Origin: Epiperipatus broadwayi
Taxonomy: Eukaryota; Onychophora; Udeonychophora; Euonychophora; Peripatidae
Assembly: GCA_028023455.1 (NCBI GenBank)
Contig: JAQFVV010006510.1
Location: 62,001 to 126,000, forward strand
Direction of reading: 5' to 3'
DNA length: 64,000 nt
This document shows positions 25,501-38,906 of the stretch, one piece after another. The notes beneath the pieces are model-generated. The model made no database searches. It saw only the letters and a program-made list of their open reading frames with translations, and was not told the origin of the DNA. Made by a program: the position numbers and the translations under genes. Position 1 is the stretch's first letter; each line of letters starts with the position of its first letter.

Positions 25501-27590
25501 ATGTTTTTGAAATATTAATATTATTAAAGATATATTACTCTGTAACAATAATTTTGTTAAACAAATGTATATTTATTTTAAAAAGAAATGGTAAAATTAT
25601 TATATTGTTAATTTTTCTTTTGAAATGTTCAAAATATTTTTATTGTTTAAATTAAAAGAAAACATTTTATCAGAAATGCTGATTTGTATTCAAATGATCT
25701 CACATAAAATTTTAATAATTACTTATTAATTAAGAAGGGATAAAGTTTTACTTTATCAATAATAACCATATCCTGGTCCAATCACTTTAGGATTATGTCA
25801 ATTAACAAAAGATATAATAACTTAGGAGGCACACTACTTATTTGTATTTCTCTTCTTTTTGTATGTATTTTGATTACTTCAATTAATAAACTGGTTTTGC
25901 AGTAAATCAATTTTTTTAAAACGATATATATATATTAAATAACTACAATATAATGAAAAGCTGAGCAGGAAATTTGGTATTTAATCTAAAGGACAGACTA
26001 GTCTTAGGCAGAACTTAAAATAACTAAAAAATAAAATTTGTTATTAGAGCATTCTACAAAAAAAAAAGTTTTAAAATGCTTATTTAAAACTATTTGTATT
26101 TATATATGTGTGCCAACAAATCAATAATTTACCAAGAAATAAAGTAATTTACCAAATGAAAAAATTAAAAGTTATAAAGTGCTTATATCATGTGATTTAA
26201 TATATATGTGCATTTATCTGTTGTACCAACAAAGAAAATAAATATTTTTTCTAAGTATTATAACTTCAAATGAAATAATTACAAATTTGAAATAACCATT
26301 AATCATTTAAAAGTAATAATACTTTTTACAACATAAATTACAATGATCTTATTGCAAATCATTAATGATTTTTTAATTAAATAAACTATAAATACTTATA
26401 TAAGGAATGAGCACTTTGAAATTAATATATTTTAAATATCACCATTTCATGGATTTTTCTTTTTCAAATTCTCTCCATGTAAACCTAATAAACAGTTCAT
26501 TTAAAAGCTATAAAACTCTTTGTGTATAAACATTAATTAGTGCTTAAGCCAGTCATATAATTATTTATTTATGTAATTATTATTTGTGTTAATATAGATA
26601 TGGTTTTAAAATATTGCTCAATGTATATATGTAAATGTGAACATATAGATATATAATTTATGAAAATAAAGTTTAAAATAATTAAGTCTAAATTTAATAC
26701 TTAACAAATTATAAACATTTTTATTTAATAATTTGGTTTGGTTTGTTGATAAATGAATAGTAGACAAACTGAAACAAATTAATATTTCTTATATATATTG
26801 TCTATTGGAGATAACAAATAAATAAAATTTTCTTACAAATTTAAAAATGTGTAATGTTTTAGCACCACCTTATAGTTCAAACAGATCTATTTTATAATAC
26901 TTTGAATTAAATTATTAATGCATATTAATTAATTTCTTATTATTAATTCTGTAAATAAAATTATTGTTAAATTGAAGTTAATAATCTTATTCAAATTAAT
27001 AGGTATATGATATTGTAACCATAATTCAGATTCTCATTGCAAACATAAACATATAAAATTTAATTAAGAAAATAATATAAATTTCATTTCTATACTAGAA
27101 TTTATTAATTATTAAAAGGAAATTTCATGTTTTCATGAACATTAATTAGTATTACTTTAATACGAAAGCTTATTTTATATAATCATCAAGTTTAAATAAT
27201 TTTTATCATTCTTTGATATTAGTCTAAATTTCAATACATAGTAATAATAGAGTTGTTTATGAATGAATGCCAATTTAATCCATTAATTATTATCCCTGTT
27301 ATAATTTTTGAATGCATTATTTTACATTGTGTATATAATTTTGGTGTCCAGTCGAATTGTTATTTATTTAATATATACATATAATTAATAAATTTTAATA
27401 TTAGTCAGTATAGTTTTTTGATTATGTCATTAGTAAAGCTTAAAAAAATATTACTTAAATTTATTCCATTACAAAATCAGGTTGTTTAAATTGTATAGCT
27501 TTATTAATTTTAGATAGCCTATTTATAGTTACAAATTTTGTAATGTACAAATAATACTATTACAGATTTTAACTTTTCCAATTTATCAGG
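22531..27590. other. Long AT-rich spacer, nothing recognised
   Basis: About 5 kb of very AT-rich DNA in which I see no transposon protein, tRNA-like head, hammerhead core or tandem repeat, apart from short (AT)n and poly-A or poly-T runs. A short direct repeat, TTATTATAGATCACCCA, occurs at 25204 and 25221. It may be an intron or intergenic spacer. Confidence 0.5.
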
Positions 27591-27619
27591 CATATAAGAA
27601 TTAACAACTAATTCATACA

Positions 27620-28735
27620 AAGAAACCTGCTCCATTGCCAAAACAGCAAGTAAAATTAATCACAACCTTACCATGATAGCCATATTAGAACTGCAAAATC
27701 AACAACAGAAAAATCATATCTTCTGGGAGCTAGAGACCGCTGAATTCTCCATAAATGAGTTCACTGAGGAACAATACCAAGGCCTTTGTGTTGACTTCAA
27801 CCTCCAACCCACCTCAAATCCTTAGTAAACTACCAGAATGATAAAAAAGTTGTTCTGGCAGTGACAGAACCAAATTTCTCACTCCATATATTCCCCATTA
27901 CAGCACTATATGAAATGATAAAACAATACAAACTAAAAGAGGGCATTCACCAGATTCTCACTCACCCAAATGACAGATGCATTTTTGTTGAATATGTGAC
28001 TTGGGCCTTCCAAAATGAATTTTTAAATCCAATTTCAAAAAAATATACAACAAATTTCTTATATACATTAATGATACCAACAGACCTGCTACCCTTATCG
28101 AAAACTCAAGAATTGTATCATGTGCCCTGACAATAATCTCCTCCAAGAAATCCTATTACCTTATGGGATAATCCAAGTTTTTATACCTGCCAGTAGACAA
28201 GATGATCAAATCCATCCTATCCAACACTGCATCATTTCAAATTCACTTAAGAAAAAGCCTAGCCCCCACCCACATTCCAAGTACTATTAAAGCAAAAGAT
28301 TGCCCAATGATACTTTCCTTTGGTGTCAGGCCACAATGTTTTTATTGTGATCGAAGAACACATCTCATAAAGGAATCTCTGGCCAGAATATGCACTTCTT
28401 GTGGTCAAAAGAAAAATAGGTTTCACAAATGTAAAGTACTGCATAGATTCACACCTGCTGATGTCACACATAATGAAATGCCAACCACAAACACTCCATG
28501 CCTGTATATGGCTGAAGCTGAAGTTGAATCCTACAGTTCATTAACCAACACTAAAGATCTTATGAATCCTTCTACTGAACTCAAGAGAAAATCATCCAAT
28601 GACAGTAAACAGATCCAAATAGCATATCAAAACCAAACAGCACCAATCCCAGAGATAACTCACAGAAACCAGACAATTTACCAAAAAGCTCAAAATCAAA
28701 AGGACCAAATAATGCCTCCAGATGCAAAAATTTAA
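27620..28735 (+). pseudogene. LINE ORF1-like protein with zinc knuckle, broken
   Basis: The frame starting near 27620 reads ILELQNQQQ and INEFTEEQYQGLCVDF, helical and probably coiled-coil. It passes through 27861-28130 after stops, and then 28202-28735 is open for 177 codons. That last part contains a Cys/His cluster, CFYCDRRTHL followed by ICTSCGQKKNRFHKC, resembling paired CCHC or CX2C knuckles of nucleic-acid-binding ORF1 or Gag-like proteins. A Ser/Asn/Gln-rich tail follows. The likely role in the parent element was to bind its RNA. Several stops separate the pieces, so no complete product is possible from this copy. Confidence 0.7.
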
Positions 28736-29289
28736 CAATCTTTTCTGATGTTATAGACAATGCATTGCTCAGCATAGATCATCAAGACCTCAACAATGCC
28801 CTCAGAAATCCAAAGTCTCAAAGACCAAAATAACCAGCAGTTACAAACACTAAATATATAAGACATATCAAAACTATCAATACCCTACATGAATTAATCC
28901 ATATAAAAGCTCCGACACCAACAAAAAATATATCTTCACCTCCCATCTTAGACTATGACTCAGACATGGATATCAACTTACCCTCTAATGCTAATAATAA
29001 ATGAAAATCTACCAAACAAGGGATGAGGACTCACATTTATCTCCTGCTTCCCAGCAAAATTACCTGATATTCTCCCTTCCCTGCAGTGTAAATCCTATTC
29101 TGGAAAAAAAGTAGAAGGTACAAAGCACATCCAAGAACCCTCTCAGTCATGAATCACAAATGATACTGAGCTCATTCGAACCAATAATCACAGTCCATCC
29201 TTGCCAGATGAGAAATTTAGTGATAACTGGGACCATTCCCACCCTCAATCAAAGATTCTTCTGGCAGTAAAACCAAGAAGCAATAATCT

Positions 29290-29950
29290 TCATGGATAGG
29301 AGCAAGTGCCAAATCATTGGTCTCAACATCAGGGGCATTTTTTCTATCTTACATCTCATATTTAATTCTTAGGAGAGACCAAACATCACCTGAACTCTAA
29401 CCCTCACATAATGCATGAACATACAAAACTGGGCTTCACTCCTCTCTCTGCTAATATATCAGCTTTCAGAGGGGTAAAAGTCAACCTTTATATAAGTATA
29501 CCACCTTCTTCCTACAAAGTGCTATACCATGATGCCAATCTTATTGCAAATCATGTTTGCATACCAATATAGCAAATTTATTGCAATTCATGTATACTGC
29601 CAGAATGACCCACTGAACTATTCTAGAATAATCCACATCATAGATCTCATAATTGCGAACAACACAGGCCCTACAATCTTCTTGGGAACTTCAACCTGCA
29701 ATATGACATGTTCACATGGAAATACCTTCCTCTCTTAGCCAGAGGTTTCATAAATGACAGAGGTTTCTTTCCTGGGGATGCATACTCATTCTATACAAAG
29801 AGCTCTAGAATGCTGATTGACCTGATGTTTTACACCTCAGAGTTGCACTATTGTCTGGAAGCCAATCTTCAACTCATTCCCTTCTTCAGATCATCTTTCC
29901 CTGATATTGTATCTGGATCTGCACTGCTACATTCCCATAGACTTCAATAA
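29290..29950 (+). pseudogene. LINE APE-type endonuclease domain, broken
   Basis: It opens with CQIIGLNIRGI (the substrate-contact Asn of the first APE motif), then decays through stops. From 29529 it recovers as FAYQYSKFIAIHVYCQND and IIANNTGPTIFLG, where the GDFN motif is interrupted by a frameshift near 29690 (ending FLGTSTCN). The continuing frame, from 29708, reads ARGFINDRGFFPGDAYSF with the Leu-Ile-Asp-Leu-Met block MLIDLMFY. The final SDH box is not clearly preserved. It would have nicked genomic DNA for target-primed reverse transcription. Confidence 0.75.
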
Positions 29951-30079
29951 AATAATCAGAATTATAACTAAAGCTGCTGCCTCCCAATGTCCATCCAGGA
30001 CTATACAGGATCCCCAAGTTCTTACTTATGCACCTTGAGAATTTCATGTTTCCCATAGTTTTAAAACTAATTAACCATC

Positions 30080-31076
30080 TTGCAAACAGCAAAAACTATC
30101 CCTAAACTTTATCCCATAGTGATGTGCCCCTTCCTTAAAAAAAACTGGTACCCATCTGCTCTGTCTAGTATAAAGCCAATCTTCATGGCCCCGATTCTTT
30201 TTTAAATCATTGAAGGAGTAATCAAGGAGAAAATACAAGTTGTTATTCTGGACAACATACCCAAGTTGCAATTCACAAAAAAAGGCTTGTTTACACTCTT
30301 TGTGATCAGGAGGTAAAAATCCTCTGTGATCATATCAGATCCATCCAAGAATCTATACAAACACATTGCTGCTCATCTTGGCATCTTTGAAGCCTTTGAT
30401 TCAGTAGATGTCAACATCCTCCTCAATTGCCTCTCAGCACTAGACATTCCTACTCAAACCATTCAGATATTGGACAATCTACTAAATAACATATTGGCCA
30501 CATTTCCCTGAATAATTTTTTTACAGATGGTTTTTTTTCCTTCATGATCCATACCACAAGGATCTCCACCTAGTGGCCTCCTATTCATCCTCTACCTAAA
30601 CCCACTTCTTAAACAGATTAAGGCAGGACTTCCAGGAATCTATGTACTTCAGCTCAAGAAACACTGTTAAGCGTTCGCCTACATGGATGATGTACTTGTC
30701 ACCCTACCTTCCCAAAATATCTAAAACCCCTCATCCAAGTAACCAAAAAAAATTTTCCATATCCTCCACACTTTCCTTCAACCTTAACAAGTCATTGGCC
30801 TGGAAAATCAACACCACCAAGAAGATCTCATCACCTTTCTCAGCAGACACCCAAAGCATTTTGGTGTTTTCCATATACAAGTCACCACAAGCCATGTCAA
30901 TACAAATACAGAATTCCATCATTGAAGCCACCACCAACACAGGTAAAAACCATGCCAGGGTTTATTTATTGCTGCAAGGGAAAATCTCTCTCCTCAATAT
31001 CAAGGTAATGGCAAAGATTAGCTACCATCTACCCATCGTAAACATGTCAAAGACTTTCAACATCAAAATCAACTGA
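30080..31076 (+). pseudogene. LINE reverse transcriptase palm, broken
   Basis: Pieces in order: NWYPSALSSIKPIF then IIEGVIKEKIQ (finger motifs), LGIFEAFDSVDVNILLN (motif A with its Asp), PQGSPPSGLLFILYLNPLLK (motif B) and AFAYMDDVLVTLP (motif C with both catalytic Asp). Frames switch between these blocks, and at least one stop lies between motifs B and C. The YMDD box shows that the catalytic core was intact before the reading frame decayed. Confidence 0.85.
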
Positions 31077-31340
31077 ATCTGTGCTCGTTTTTTATGGAAT
31101 GGTAAAACAGCGACAATAAAAATTGAATGCATGTAGTGACATAGGAAAATAATGGTATGTTATTGCACACAACTTTTTCAGTATATTAGCAATAGTGCTA
31201 CACTCTCTCATCCACATCTTCCAAAAGAAATTTCCCCAGATTGTAATAGAACAACCAGTCATTCCATCAGAAGACCTCCACCTCAATCATTCCATCAGAC
31301 AGACCTCCTCCTTTGAAGATAAGCTAACAAAATCAGATAC

Positions 31341-31946
31341 TTGGCTACTTTTTTGCTCACAATATCAACCCTAGTATTCATACAGAAAATCTCTATTTGG
31401 GATGATCATGACCTGTTATTTCCCACTCAAAACTCTACCTTTTCTCACCTTGGTGGTAACAATCAGGTGGTCACCAGGTTTTTCAGGCATCTCAAACTGG
31501 AGCCAAGGTTCCTGGACTTTCTAGTGAAAATCAACCTGAATTCACTCCAGACGAATTGGTTCCTGCACTACAGGAGATTCTTCATGAACATAGATCCTAC
31601 ATGTCACAACTGCCACAGAATGGCTAAAACCTTTGATCACATGATAAGTGATTGCCCTGAAAATGACAAAATCAGAACATCCATTACTCACAACTGCGAT
31701 ATTTCCATGAACAATATATTAAATATCAAGAGCTGCTTCCTGTCCAGGGATTATGTCATCTCAAGACTCTCGACCTTAATCACTTATGCCACCTGGATGG
31801 CCGGATGTTGCAACAAGTTTACCATTCCTCATCCCAAGCCTGAAGACACATTCATTTCCAAGCTGAAGGAATTTAACCATAAGGACAGAATCCTCTCATC
31901 CAGATTTTTATTTGAGAACACATGGAGCCTGATTGAACTGGATTAA
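31341..31946 (+). pseudogene. LINE ORF2 C-terminal region with zinc ribbon
   Basis: An uninterrupted 201-codon frame. Its middle carries CHNCHRMAKTFDHMISDCP, a CX2C..H..C finger of the zf-RVT type found at the end of many LINE ORF2 proteins. It ends in SSRFLFENTWSLIELD and a stop at 31944-31946. It is probably not expressed separately. The open frame is what is left of ORF2 downstream of the broken palm domain. The last ~58 residues match the truncated copy at 22.0 kb. Confidence 0.8.
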
Positions 31947-32302
31947 ACAACACCAGTGACCACATCAGATCATCTGGTTGCCTGAGCAACATGGATAACC
32001 ATTATATTTGATATACAATTGTATCATTCTTACATATGTTTTTTCCATAAAGTTATTTATAAATATAAATATATAAGAATTAACATTTTCATTTGATCAA
32101 TTTATTCATTTTTTGATTTTAGCATTCATAAGGGTTTGTATTTTATTATTATAGAGATAGATTAATCAAATCTTTTTTTCTTTTATACTGTTACAGATTT
32201 AGCTTCTCCAAAGATTTGGATTATTAACAAAGAGTTCTCATTTTCTTATTTTTATATTATTACAATATATATGCATTGCCCATTTAACATATGTCTTACT
32301 GG

Positions 32303-32434
<132 letters not shown>

Positions 32435-32739
32435 AAAAAGCTTGTTTAGAGCTATTAGCATGCTCTTAATTTTACATATTTGTAAGTGCAAGCTATATAT
32501 AAGTCATGTGACATCTGACTTGTTATTATTACTATTATTATTTTGCTGTTGTGGCTTTAGCTAAATTAAAGAGCTAAGCCTACTAATATATGGAGTATCT
32601 GAACTAAGTTCAGGCCCATATAATTTTTTCAGTTGGAGAGCTGACTTTAAAGACTGTAAATGTCTAAAAGTTTCAGATCTTCTTCTAACAATTATCTTTT
32701 AGATAAATGCTTTGCCTGAGTTGGTTTTTTAGATCTAAT

Positions 32740-32795
32740 GTCCCAACTCCTCACTGAAGAGACCCATAGGTCGAAACCGGTCTGGCGATGGGGAC
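32740..32795 (+). ncRNA. Type I hammerhead ribozyme, family A unit 1
   Basis: All conserved core parts are present: CTGAAGA (32754-32760), stem II GACC/GGTC around loop CATA (32761-32772), GAAA (32773-32776), then a stem III made of the palindrome ACCGGT with no loop, and the cleavage-site nucleotide C at 32782. Stem I closes A-U, C-G and U-G next to the core, then after an internal loop GTCCC pairs with GGGAC (32740-32744 with 32791-32795). A loopless stem III is typical of hammerheads in PLEs and retrozymes, which often work as dimers. Cleavage is predicted after 32782. Confidence 0.88.
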
Positions 32796-33194
32796 AATCC
32801 AAGATAATAATGATTTGAATGCCTTCTCTTGTAGTAGCATTTATCATAAATAAAAAAAAAAGCTTGTTTAGAGTTCTTAGCATGCTCTTAATTTTACATA
32901 TTTGTAAGTGCATTTATCATAAATAAAAAAAAGTTCTTAGTGCATGCTATATATAAGTCATGTGAAATCTGACTTGTTATTATTACTATTATTATTTTGC
33001 TGTTGTGGCTTTAGCTAAATTAAAGAGCTAAGCCTACTAATATATGGAGTATCTGAATTAAGTTCAGGCCCATATAATTTTTTCAGTTGGAGAGCTGACT
33101 TTAAAGACATGTAGATGTCTAAAATTTTCAGATCTTCTTCTAACAATTATCTTTTAGATAAATGCTTTGCTTGAATTGGTTTTTTAGATCTAAT

Positions 33195-33250
33195 GTCCCA
33201 ACTCCTCACTGAAGAGACCCATAGGTCGAAACCGGTCTGGGGATGGGGAC
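33195..33250 (+). ncRNA. Type I hammerhead ribozyme, family A unit 2
   Basis: Same 56-nt structure as unit 1 with identical core, stem II and stem III. A single difference (TGGGGATGG in place of TGGCGATGG) falls in the stem-I internal loop. Cleavage is predicted after 33237. The pair would release a 455-nt linear RNA suited to circularisation. Confidence 0.88.
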
Positions 33251-33419
33251 AATCCAAGATAAAAATGATTTGAATGCCTTCTCTTGTAGTAGCATTTATC
33301 ATAAATAAAAAAAGCTTGTTTAGAGCTATTAGCATGCTCTTAATTTTACATATTTGTAAGTGCAAGCTATTTATAAGTCATGTGACATCTGACTTGTTAT
33401 TATTACTATATATATTGTA

Positions 33420-36400
33420 ACCTAGTGTTATTGACACTTGGTTTACTTGGCATTATTTCTGCAGGAAAACAATGCTATTCTTTAAAGAAATAAAAAGATA
33501 AAATAACAATAGCAATAATTGATTAATAAAGTATGCTATTCACTCACTTTGGCATGTTTTGGGTGAATAACTAATAGATTTAATAACTCAATGTCATTTT
33601 AAAGAGAGAACATGAATAATTTAATATTTAGATATTAATAATTAGAGCAAATTAATATGGTATAAAAGCTAAACAGTAATTGATTTTGGATGGGTAGAGG
33701 GGAGAGTGGATGAGTGTCTTATCATAAAGCACAATAACTTCTGGTAATTTCTTTTTTTGTAAAAAAAAAAAAAAAGAAAGAAAAATATATATAATGTTTA
33801 AAGAATTATACATCACTGATTGTTAATTTAATGTATTTATTATTTTTTTTATATTGTCAAATTACTTTGTAATCCAGGTAAATAATACTAAAACTATATG
33901 ATTGTAATAGGTTTTTCCTTTCTTTTGTTTATGTTATAATCAAATGATTATTTTTCTGGAAGAGGTCGCTAAAGTTAAAAAAAAAATAAAGAAAAAAAAA
34001 ATAGATAGTCTGCTTTTAGTTTTCAAGGAAGGAACAGTGCTGAAATTTGGTAACTCAATTTTTTCATTTTATTTTGCAGAAATAAATGTAATCAAAGTAA
34101 AATTTTAATAATATAATGTGTGGCTAAAATTTTTTGATAAGATATCCTGATTTTCTTTGCCATCTACCTATTTAAAGACCTTTTATACTTAAAAGTTTAT
34201 TGTCTCACGCTAAAGTTCAAAAATGACAGATGTAACTAAAAGAGTCACGAAAAATTATATTATATCTAAATTAAGGAAGATAAATGATTTCCAAGTGAGA
34301 AATAATTATTTATTAACTTTATGTCCTTTATTGATATTTTCTTGGTATAGAAAGAAAAAAAAAATTGAAAGAAATATTTTGAAACCAAGGAAAATCAACT
34401 AGAAACATTTCCGCGCTCTTTCTCAATATTGTCTGCCTTTACAAGTAATGTAGTTACATACGTTAAAATATGTTTTATTCACCAAGAATTGTCTGGAAAT
34501 AATAATAATGATAAATAAGATTAAATTATGCACCTGTATATTTTAAAAAATAAATAAATAAAAAAAAAATATAAACTTTCTCCGAGTAAATATAGGAAAA
34601 GTTATATAGGGGCATTCTTACGGAGAAGTTACTGTTAAAAAAAAAAAATTATAATTCATAAAGTATGAACAAAACCAAATATCTTAGTGACTTAATGATA
34701 AAATAAATGATATATTCTATTATACATCAGTTGGAATTATTAAAACTTCATGTACACATAAATTGACTGCAGTTATTATCATAATAATCTCTTGGAAAAT
34801 TGCGCATTTTCGTCCATAAGTAAGCTAGCTAATAAGTATACGTATCGTCAAAAAAAAAATATTGTGTATGTTTATCGTCTATAGTCAAATATTCGTCTAT
34901 GTTAGAAGTGTATTTTTTTTCTTGGATCCCAAAATTGTAGTAGTTTAATTCAAGTAAGAATTAATCTTCAATTCTACTACATGTTTCTTTACCTAATTTA
35001 TTAAACGCACAAAATAAGAGAAAACTTTTATTTAAAGGAAATAATACCATGCGTTTATTGTTTTTAAACTTGCTTCGTGAAATATGACTGGATAAAGCTC
35101 TTCACCTGGACCAATTGCTCAACAGAAAACATTTTCTAATGAGAGAGTATGCACTTGTTAATTAATGATTGTTTAAAACTAAGTTATAAATAATATGTAT
35201 TTTTTTGTTATATCACATAGGTTAAAGTCTGTATGGTCAAGTGATATTTAATAGCCTTGTAATAACAAAGGTATGTTTTAATATAATTATTATAGGTTAA
35301 GTTGATATTTAACACGAAAGAAAAAAAAAATCTATAAAATATGTTTTAATTATTACATACAATTGTAGGTAGAAATGTTGTATGTTAGATATGTAAAAGA
35401 AAAATATTTAGATATTTAAGGGGTGAAATAAATATTGAAAATTATCAGAAGTAACTAAAAAAAAAAAAAAATGCTATAACAAAATATTTCTTGTTAAAGT
35501 TTTGAAACGAATTTATACTGTATTAATTGAGGAATTTATTCCTAATTATTCTTAAATAACACATCCACTTTATTTAGTTTAAGATAGTATGCTACCAACT
35601 ATCTTTGAATGTTCCTTTATTAAAATTAAAATTATTATACTTTTATTCTATGATGTCCATTGATTTCAGATGTTGATCAAAGTATACACGGTAACATAAG
35701 TTTATTATAATCAGTGTATTTACTTATCCTGCCCAGATATAGCATTAGTATATGCTTAATATTCGCATAGGTAATAATTATAATGTATTTATTTTGTGGG
35801 ATGAAAAATGATCTCCCCAAAAGCTTTGTTTTCCATGAGAGGAAGATTTTAAATATATTGTTCAGGTATGTTTATAGCCCAAGTGATCGATTCTCATAGA
35901 TAGGACGATCAAGAACTTATCTAGCATTTAGTATGCTTCATTCGTTTATATCCCAGGAGAGAATTACATTTGGTGTGTGTTCGTTGTATGCCCAAGTAAG
36001 AGGCAAGAAACCACCAAAATATTTTAATGTAGTAGATTACTCTACAGACCTTCGTGGTTATTCCATATTCCTCATGTGAAAATAAAGATAGCTCCACCAT
36101 GGAAGGTGTTGATTATTGTGCTTAATTTTGAAAGTTCGGGCAAGATAAAGGTTATATTGGAGGTGTTAGTTCCTCAAGATCCACTTTAGTATAAATAGTG
36201 CGTTAGTAACTAAGATCAATATCTGTATTGTGCTGCTAAATATTGCTAGTATTTGACAAGTAAATCAATGGAGAAAGTAATTAAAATTGTGTAATTTAAA
36301 ACGCTTATTTACTGAAGGAATATTCAAATGCAATATTTAATTCTGGTTAGTAATTAAATAATACTCATATTTAAAATTATACGTATGAATAAAATTTATA

Positions 36401-38451
36401 TCATAAATTAAGTTAGCATTAAGTTAAATGTAAGATGGTAAGTGTAACTTCTGATAGCTGGCTATAATTAGAATAGGTTATCCCATTAAAGACCATAAAT
36501 AAAGTAAATGTATTAGAAATAAATTTAATATTTTGCGTATTGCATATGATGGGATTAATCATTTAAAAAAACAAAAAACAAAAAACAAAAACAAAAATAG
36601 TTAGTCAATAATTTTGAATAAAAGCTTCTACAAGGTTACCAAAATTTAATAAACAATGTATTGGTAATGAAATGTACTTTTAGTTAATCAATCCATATGA
36701 TTGCATACAGGAGAAGTAGTAATCTCTAGTCCATAACCAAAAGAGTATACAGATTAATGTCAGTTATATTTTATATTTTTGTATTACTATGGGATTATTG
36801 AATAAAATGTTCATATATATATATATTTTTTTTTTTTTTGTGATAATAATAAATTATAGTCTTGTTAAAATTTGTTGTAGATTCATTTTTTTTGTTTTTA
36901 TATGCTAAATATAAGTGTTTGCACAATATTTGCAAAACCTTTTCTTGAGTCCGAAATCATTCCAAATTCTTAAAAACTTAATATACCAGATAAATAAAGT
37001 TAAGCAGATCGGAATATGTCATTATATTTTAGTTTAATGATAATTATTTATGGAGTTGAAAACTTAAGACTAAACTTTCACCTTTGTATAAAAAAAAAAA
37101 AAAAAAAAAGAATTTATTCCCAAACCATTAACTTTGGTTGCACATTATTCCATTCCCATTTAGTTAAATTGTCTAAGTAATAAATCTTAGTTATATTATT
37201 GTGTTGTCATGGATGATGGAAGGACACAAAAAGCACCCTTGTCTTTTTATTATTCTGACTGAGATTCTGAAAAAAAAAAAAAAAGGCTGTGTTATTCAAA
37301 ATTATACGTCATTATTGAATAGAATTATCATCTCTTTAAATAATATAGCAGTGGATATGAGAGATGAAGACACATTGAATTTGAGTAAATTAAATGTTTC
37401 CTATCGCCGACCAGAATGCCAGTCATATGCGACAACACAATACTGCCGAGCATTTCCTTACATGAAACAAAGAACCCTGAGATTAATATTATTATAATTA
37501 TTCTTTAAATTAATAAGTGATCAATTATTGTTGTTATTACAATCGTGGCATGGCTTAAGAGAATTAAATGTACAATTGTATTATATGAAAGGTATTTTAG
37601 ATCATATTGGAAAATTAATGGATATGTTGCTTTTATTTTGGTTGCCTTGAACAACCAGAAAAATTAGTGTCATGGGTGCAAATAAATAAACAAGTGCAAA
37701 TAAAATAAACTAATTAATTATATATTGGGTTAGAAATAAATAAAAATAAAATAAACTAAACTAATATTAGAAATAATATAAATAAATTTCTAAAAAATTA
37801 AATAAACAAAAAACTGGGTTAGAAATAAAATAAATAAATTAAACTAATATAAAAAATAAAAAAAAAACTGGGTTAGAATATATATATATATACTAATAGT
37901 ATTTCTAATGAAAACTTCAAGTCAGATGAAATTATTAGAAAATATAAAAATAAAATACTATTAGAAAAAGTACATTAAGTTAATATTTTTTAATATAGGT
38001 GATATTTTAAATGTTTTTCTAATTATTTTTAACTTTATTAATGAAATATTTGTAATAAATACTTTTTAAAAATATTCCTTACATTTTTATTTAAAAACTG
38101 CATTTTCCTTCATTCTGAACAACGATAAAAGAAAAATCTAAACAAACAACAGCTCAGTAAAACTCGTTTATTAAAAGTAATTATTTTGAAAGTAGATTGT
38201 TTAAAAACTGCTAAATTTGCAACGAACTTGGGAACTTCAGGAAATAAATATCTAGTTTCATTTTCCTAATTACTTTTATTATTTTTTATGTTTATTATTT
38301 TATTTAATGTGTTAAAAAAGTCATCAGTAAATCAAACAAAAAATAAAGCTATTTGATTATGATAACTTTCTGAGAACGTATATATAATATAAGAACACAT
38401 CTATCTACCATACTCCCAATCTGAAATTTAAATGTATACTATGCAAAACAT
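33420..38451. other. Long AT-rich spacer, nothing recognised
   Basis: About 5 kb with many poly-A runs and two stretches of somewhat higher complexity (35800-36250 and 37380-37480). A 98-codon open frame at 37201-37497 shows no domain and includes a poly-Lys run from an A tract, so I do not call it a gene. No tandem arrays or transposon proteins are seen. Confidence 0.5.
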
Positions 38452-38530
38452 TTTTTTTTCACATGTCATAGCATTGGCCGGGACGCGAACCCACAACCGT
38501 CTGCAACCAACTACTTGCTTGCATGGAAGC
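38452..38530 (-). mobile_element. tRNA-Gly-derived SINE, partial copy
   Basis: The 3' half of the SINE is clear on the minus strand: B box GGTTCGCGTCCCGG, CCAATGCTATGACATG and an A tail (plus-strand T run at 38452-38459). The 5' half is replaced by CAACTACTTGCTTGCATGG-type sequence without the A box, so it is truncated or rearranged. Confidence 0.75.
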
Positions 38531-38727
38531 TGCAAATTTGCCTTTCAATATTGATTAATAAAAAAATATCTACCAATTCTTAGAAAAGGAGTAAAACAGG
38601 ACAGAGGTGGAATAAGACAAGTGGGGGCCCTAAGTGGTAAAAATTTTGGGGCTCTCAAAGTCAAGTTATACAAAAAATTTAAAAAAAAACTCTCATTATG
38701 TTATTAACAAAAAAGAAAAGTAGTCAA

Positions 38728-38833
38728 GCGTTGTTAGTCGAGAAGTCAGCACAGCTGGCTTGCAAGCACGCAGTTGGTTGCAGACAGTTGCTGCGGGTTA
38801 GCTTCCCAGATGATGCCATGATATATGGACAAA
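38728..38833 (+). mobile_element. tRNA-Gly-derived SINE nested in the hAT element
   Basis: It carries GTTGTTAGTCGAGAAGTCAG (diverged head and A box), CTTGCAAGCACGCAG, a degraded B box (GGGTTAGCTTCCCAG) and GATGCCATGATAT, followed by an A-rich tail. A near-perfect target-site duplication flanks it: AAAAAAGAAAAGTAGTCAA at 38709-38727 and the same with one mismatch at 38834-38852. It lies inside the hAT terminal repeats, so it inserted after the DNA transposon. Confidence 0.82.
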
Positions 38834-38906
38834 AAAAAAGAAAAGTAATCAAAAATTTCATACCATAACACATTAAATGAATTTATTAAAAAAAAAAACG
38901 GTATTT

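Larger units (their letters stand above)
27591..32060 (+). mobile_element. Long but decayed non-LTR retrotransposon (LINE)
   Basis: A plus-strand element less AT-rich than its flanks. It has an ORF1-like region with a zinc knuckle (27.6-28.75 kb), an APE-type endonuclease (29.3-29.95 kb), a reverse transcriptase (30.1-31.05 kb) and a C-terminal zinc-ribbon region (31.34-31.95 kb), ending in a short AT-rich 3' tail. Numerous stops and frameshifts are present. I do not assign a clade. The combination of an APE endonuclease, AYMDDV catalytic box and C-terminal CCHC-type finger excludes RTE and PLE. A 5'-truncated sister copy sits at 22.0-22.5 kb. Confidence 0.88.

Noticed and set aside
36186-36225. 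TATAAATAG box at 36190 as a core promoter
   Set aside because: In DNA this AT-rich a TATA-like string is expected by chance, and no gene or initiator context follows.
37201-37497. 98-codon open frame
   Set aside because: It contains a poly-Lys run from an A tract, shows no domain, and its composition does not differ clearly from the surrounding spacer.
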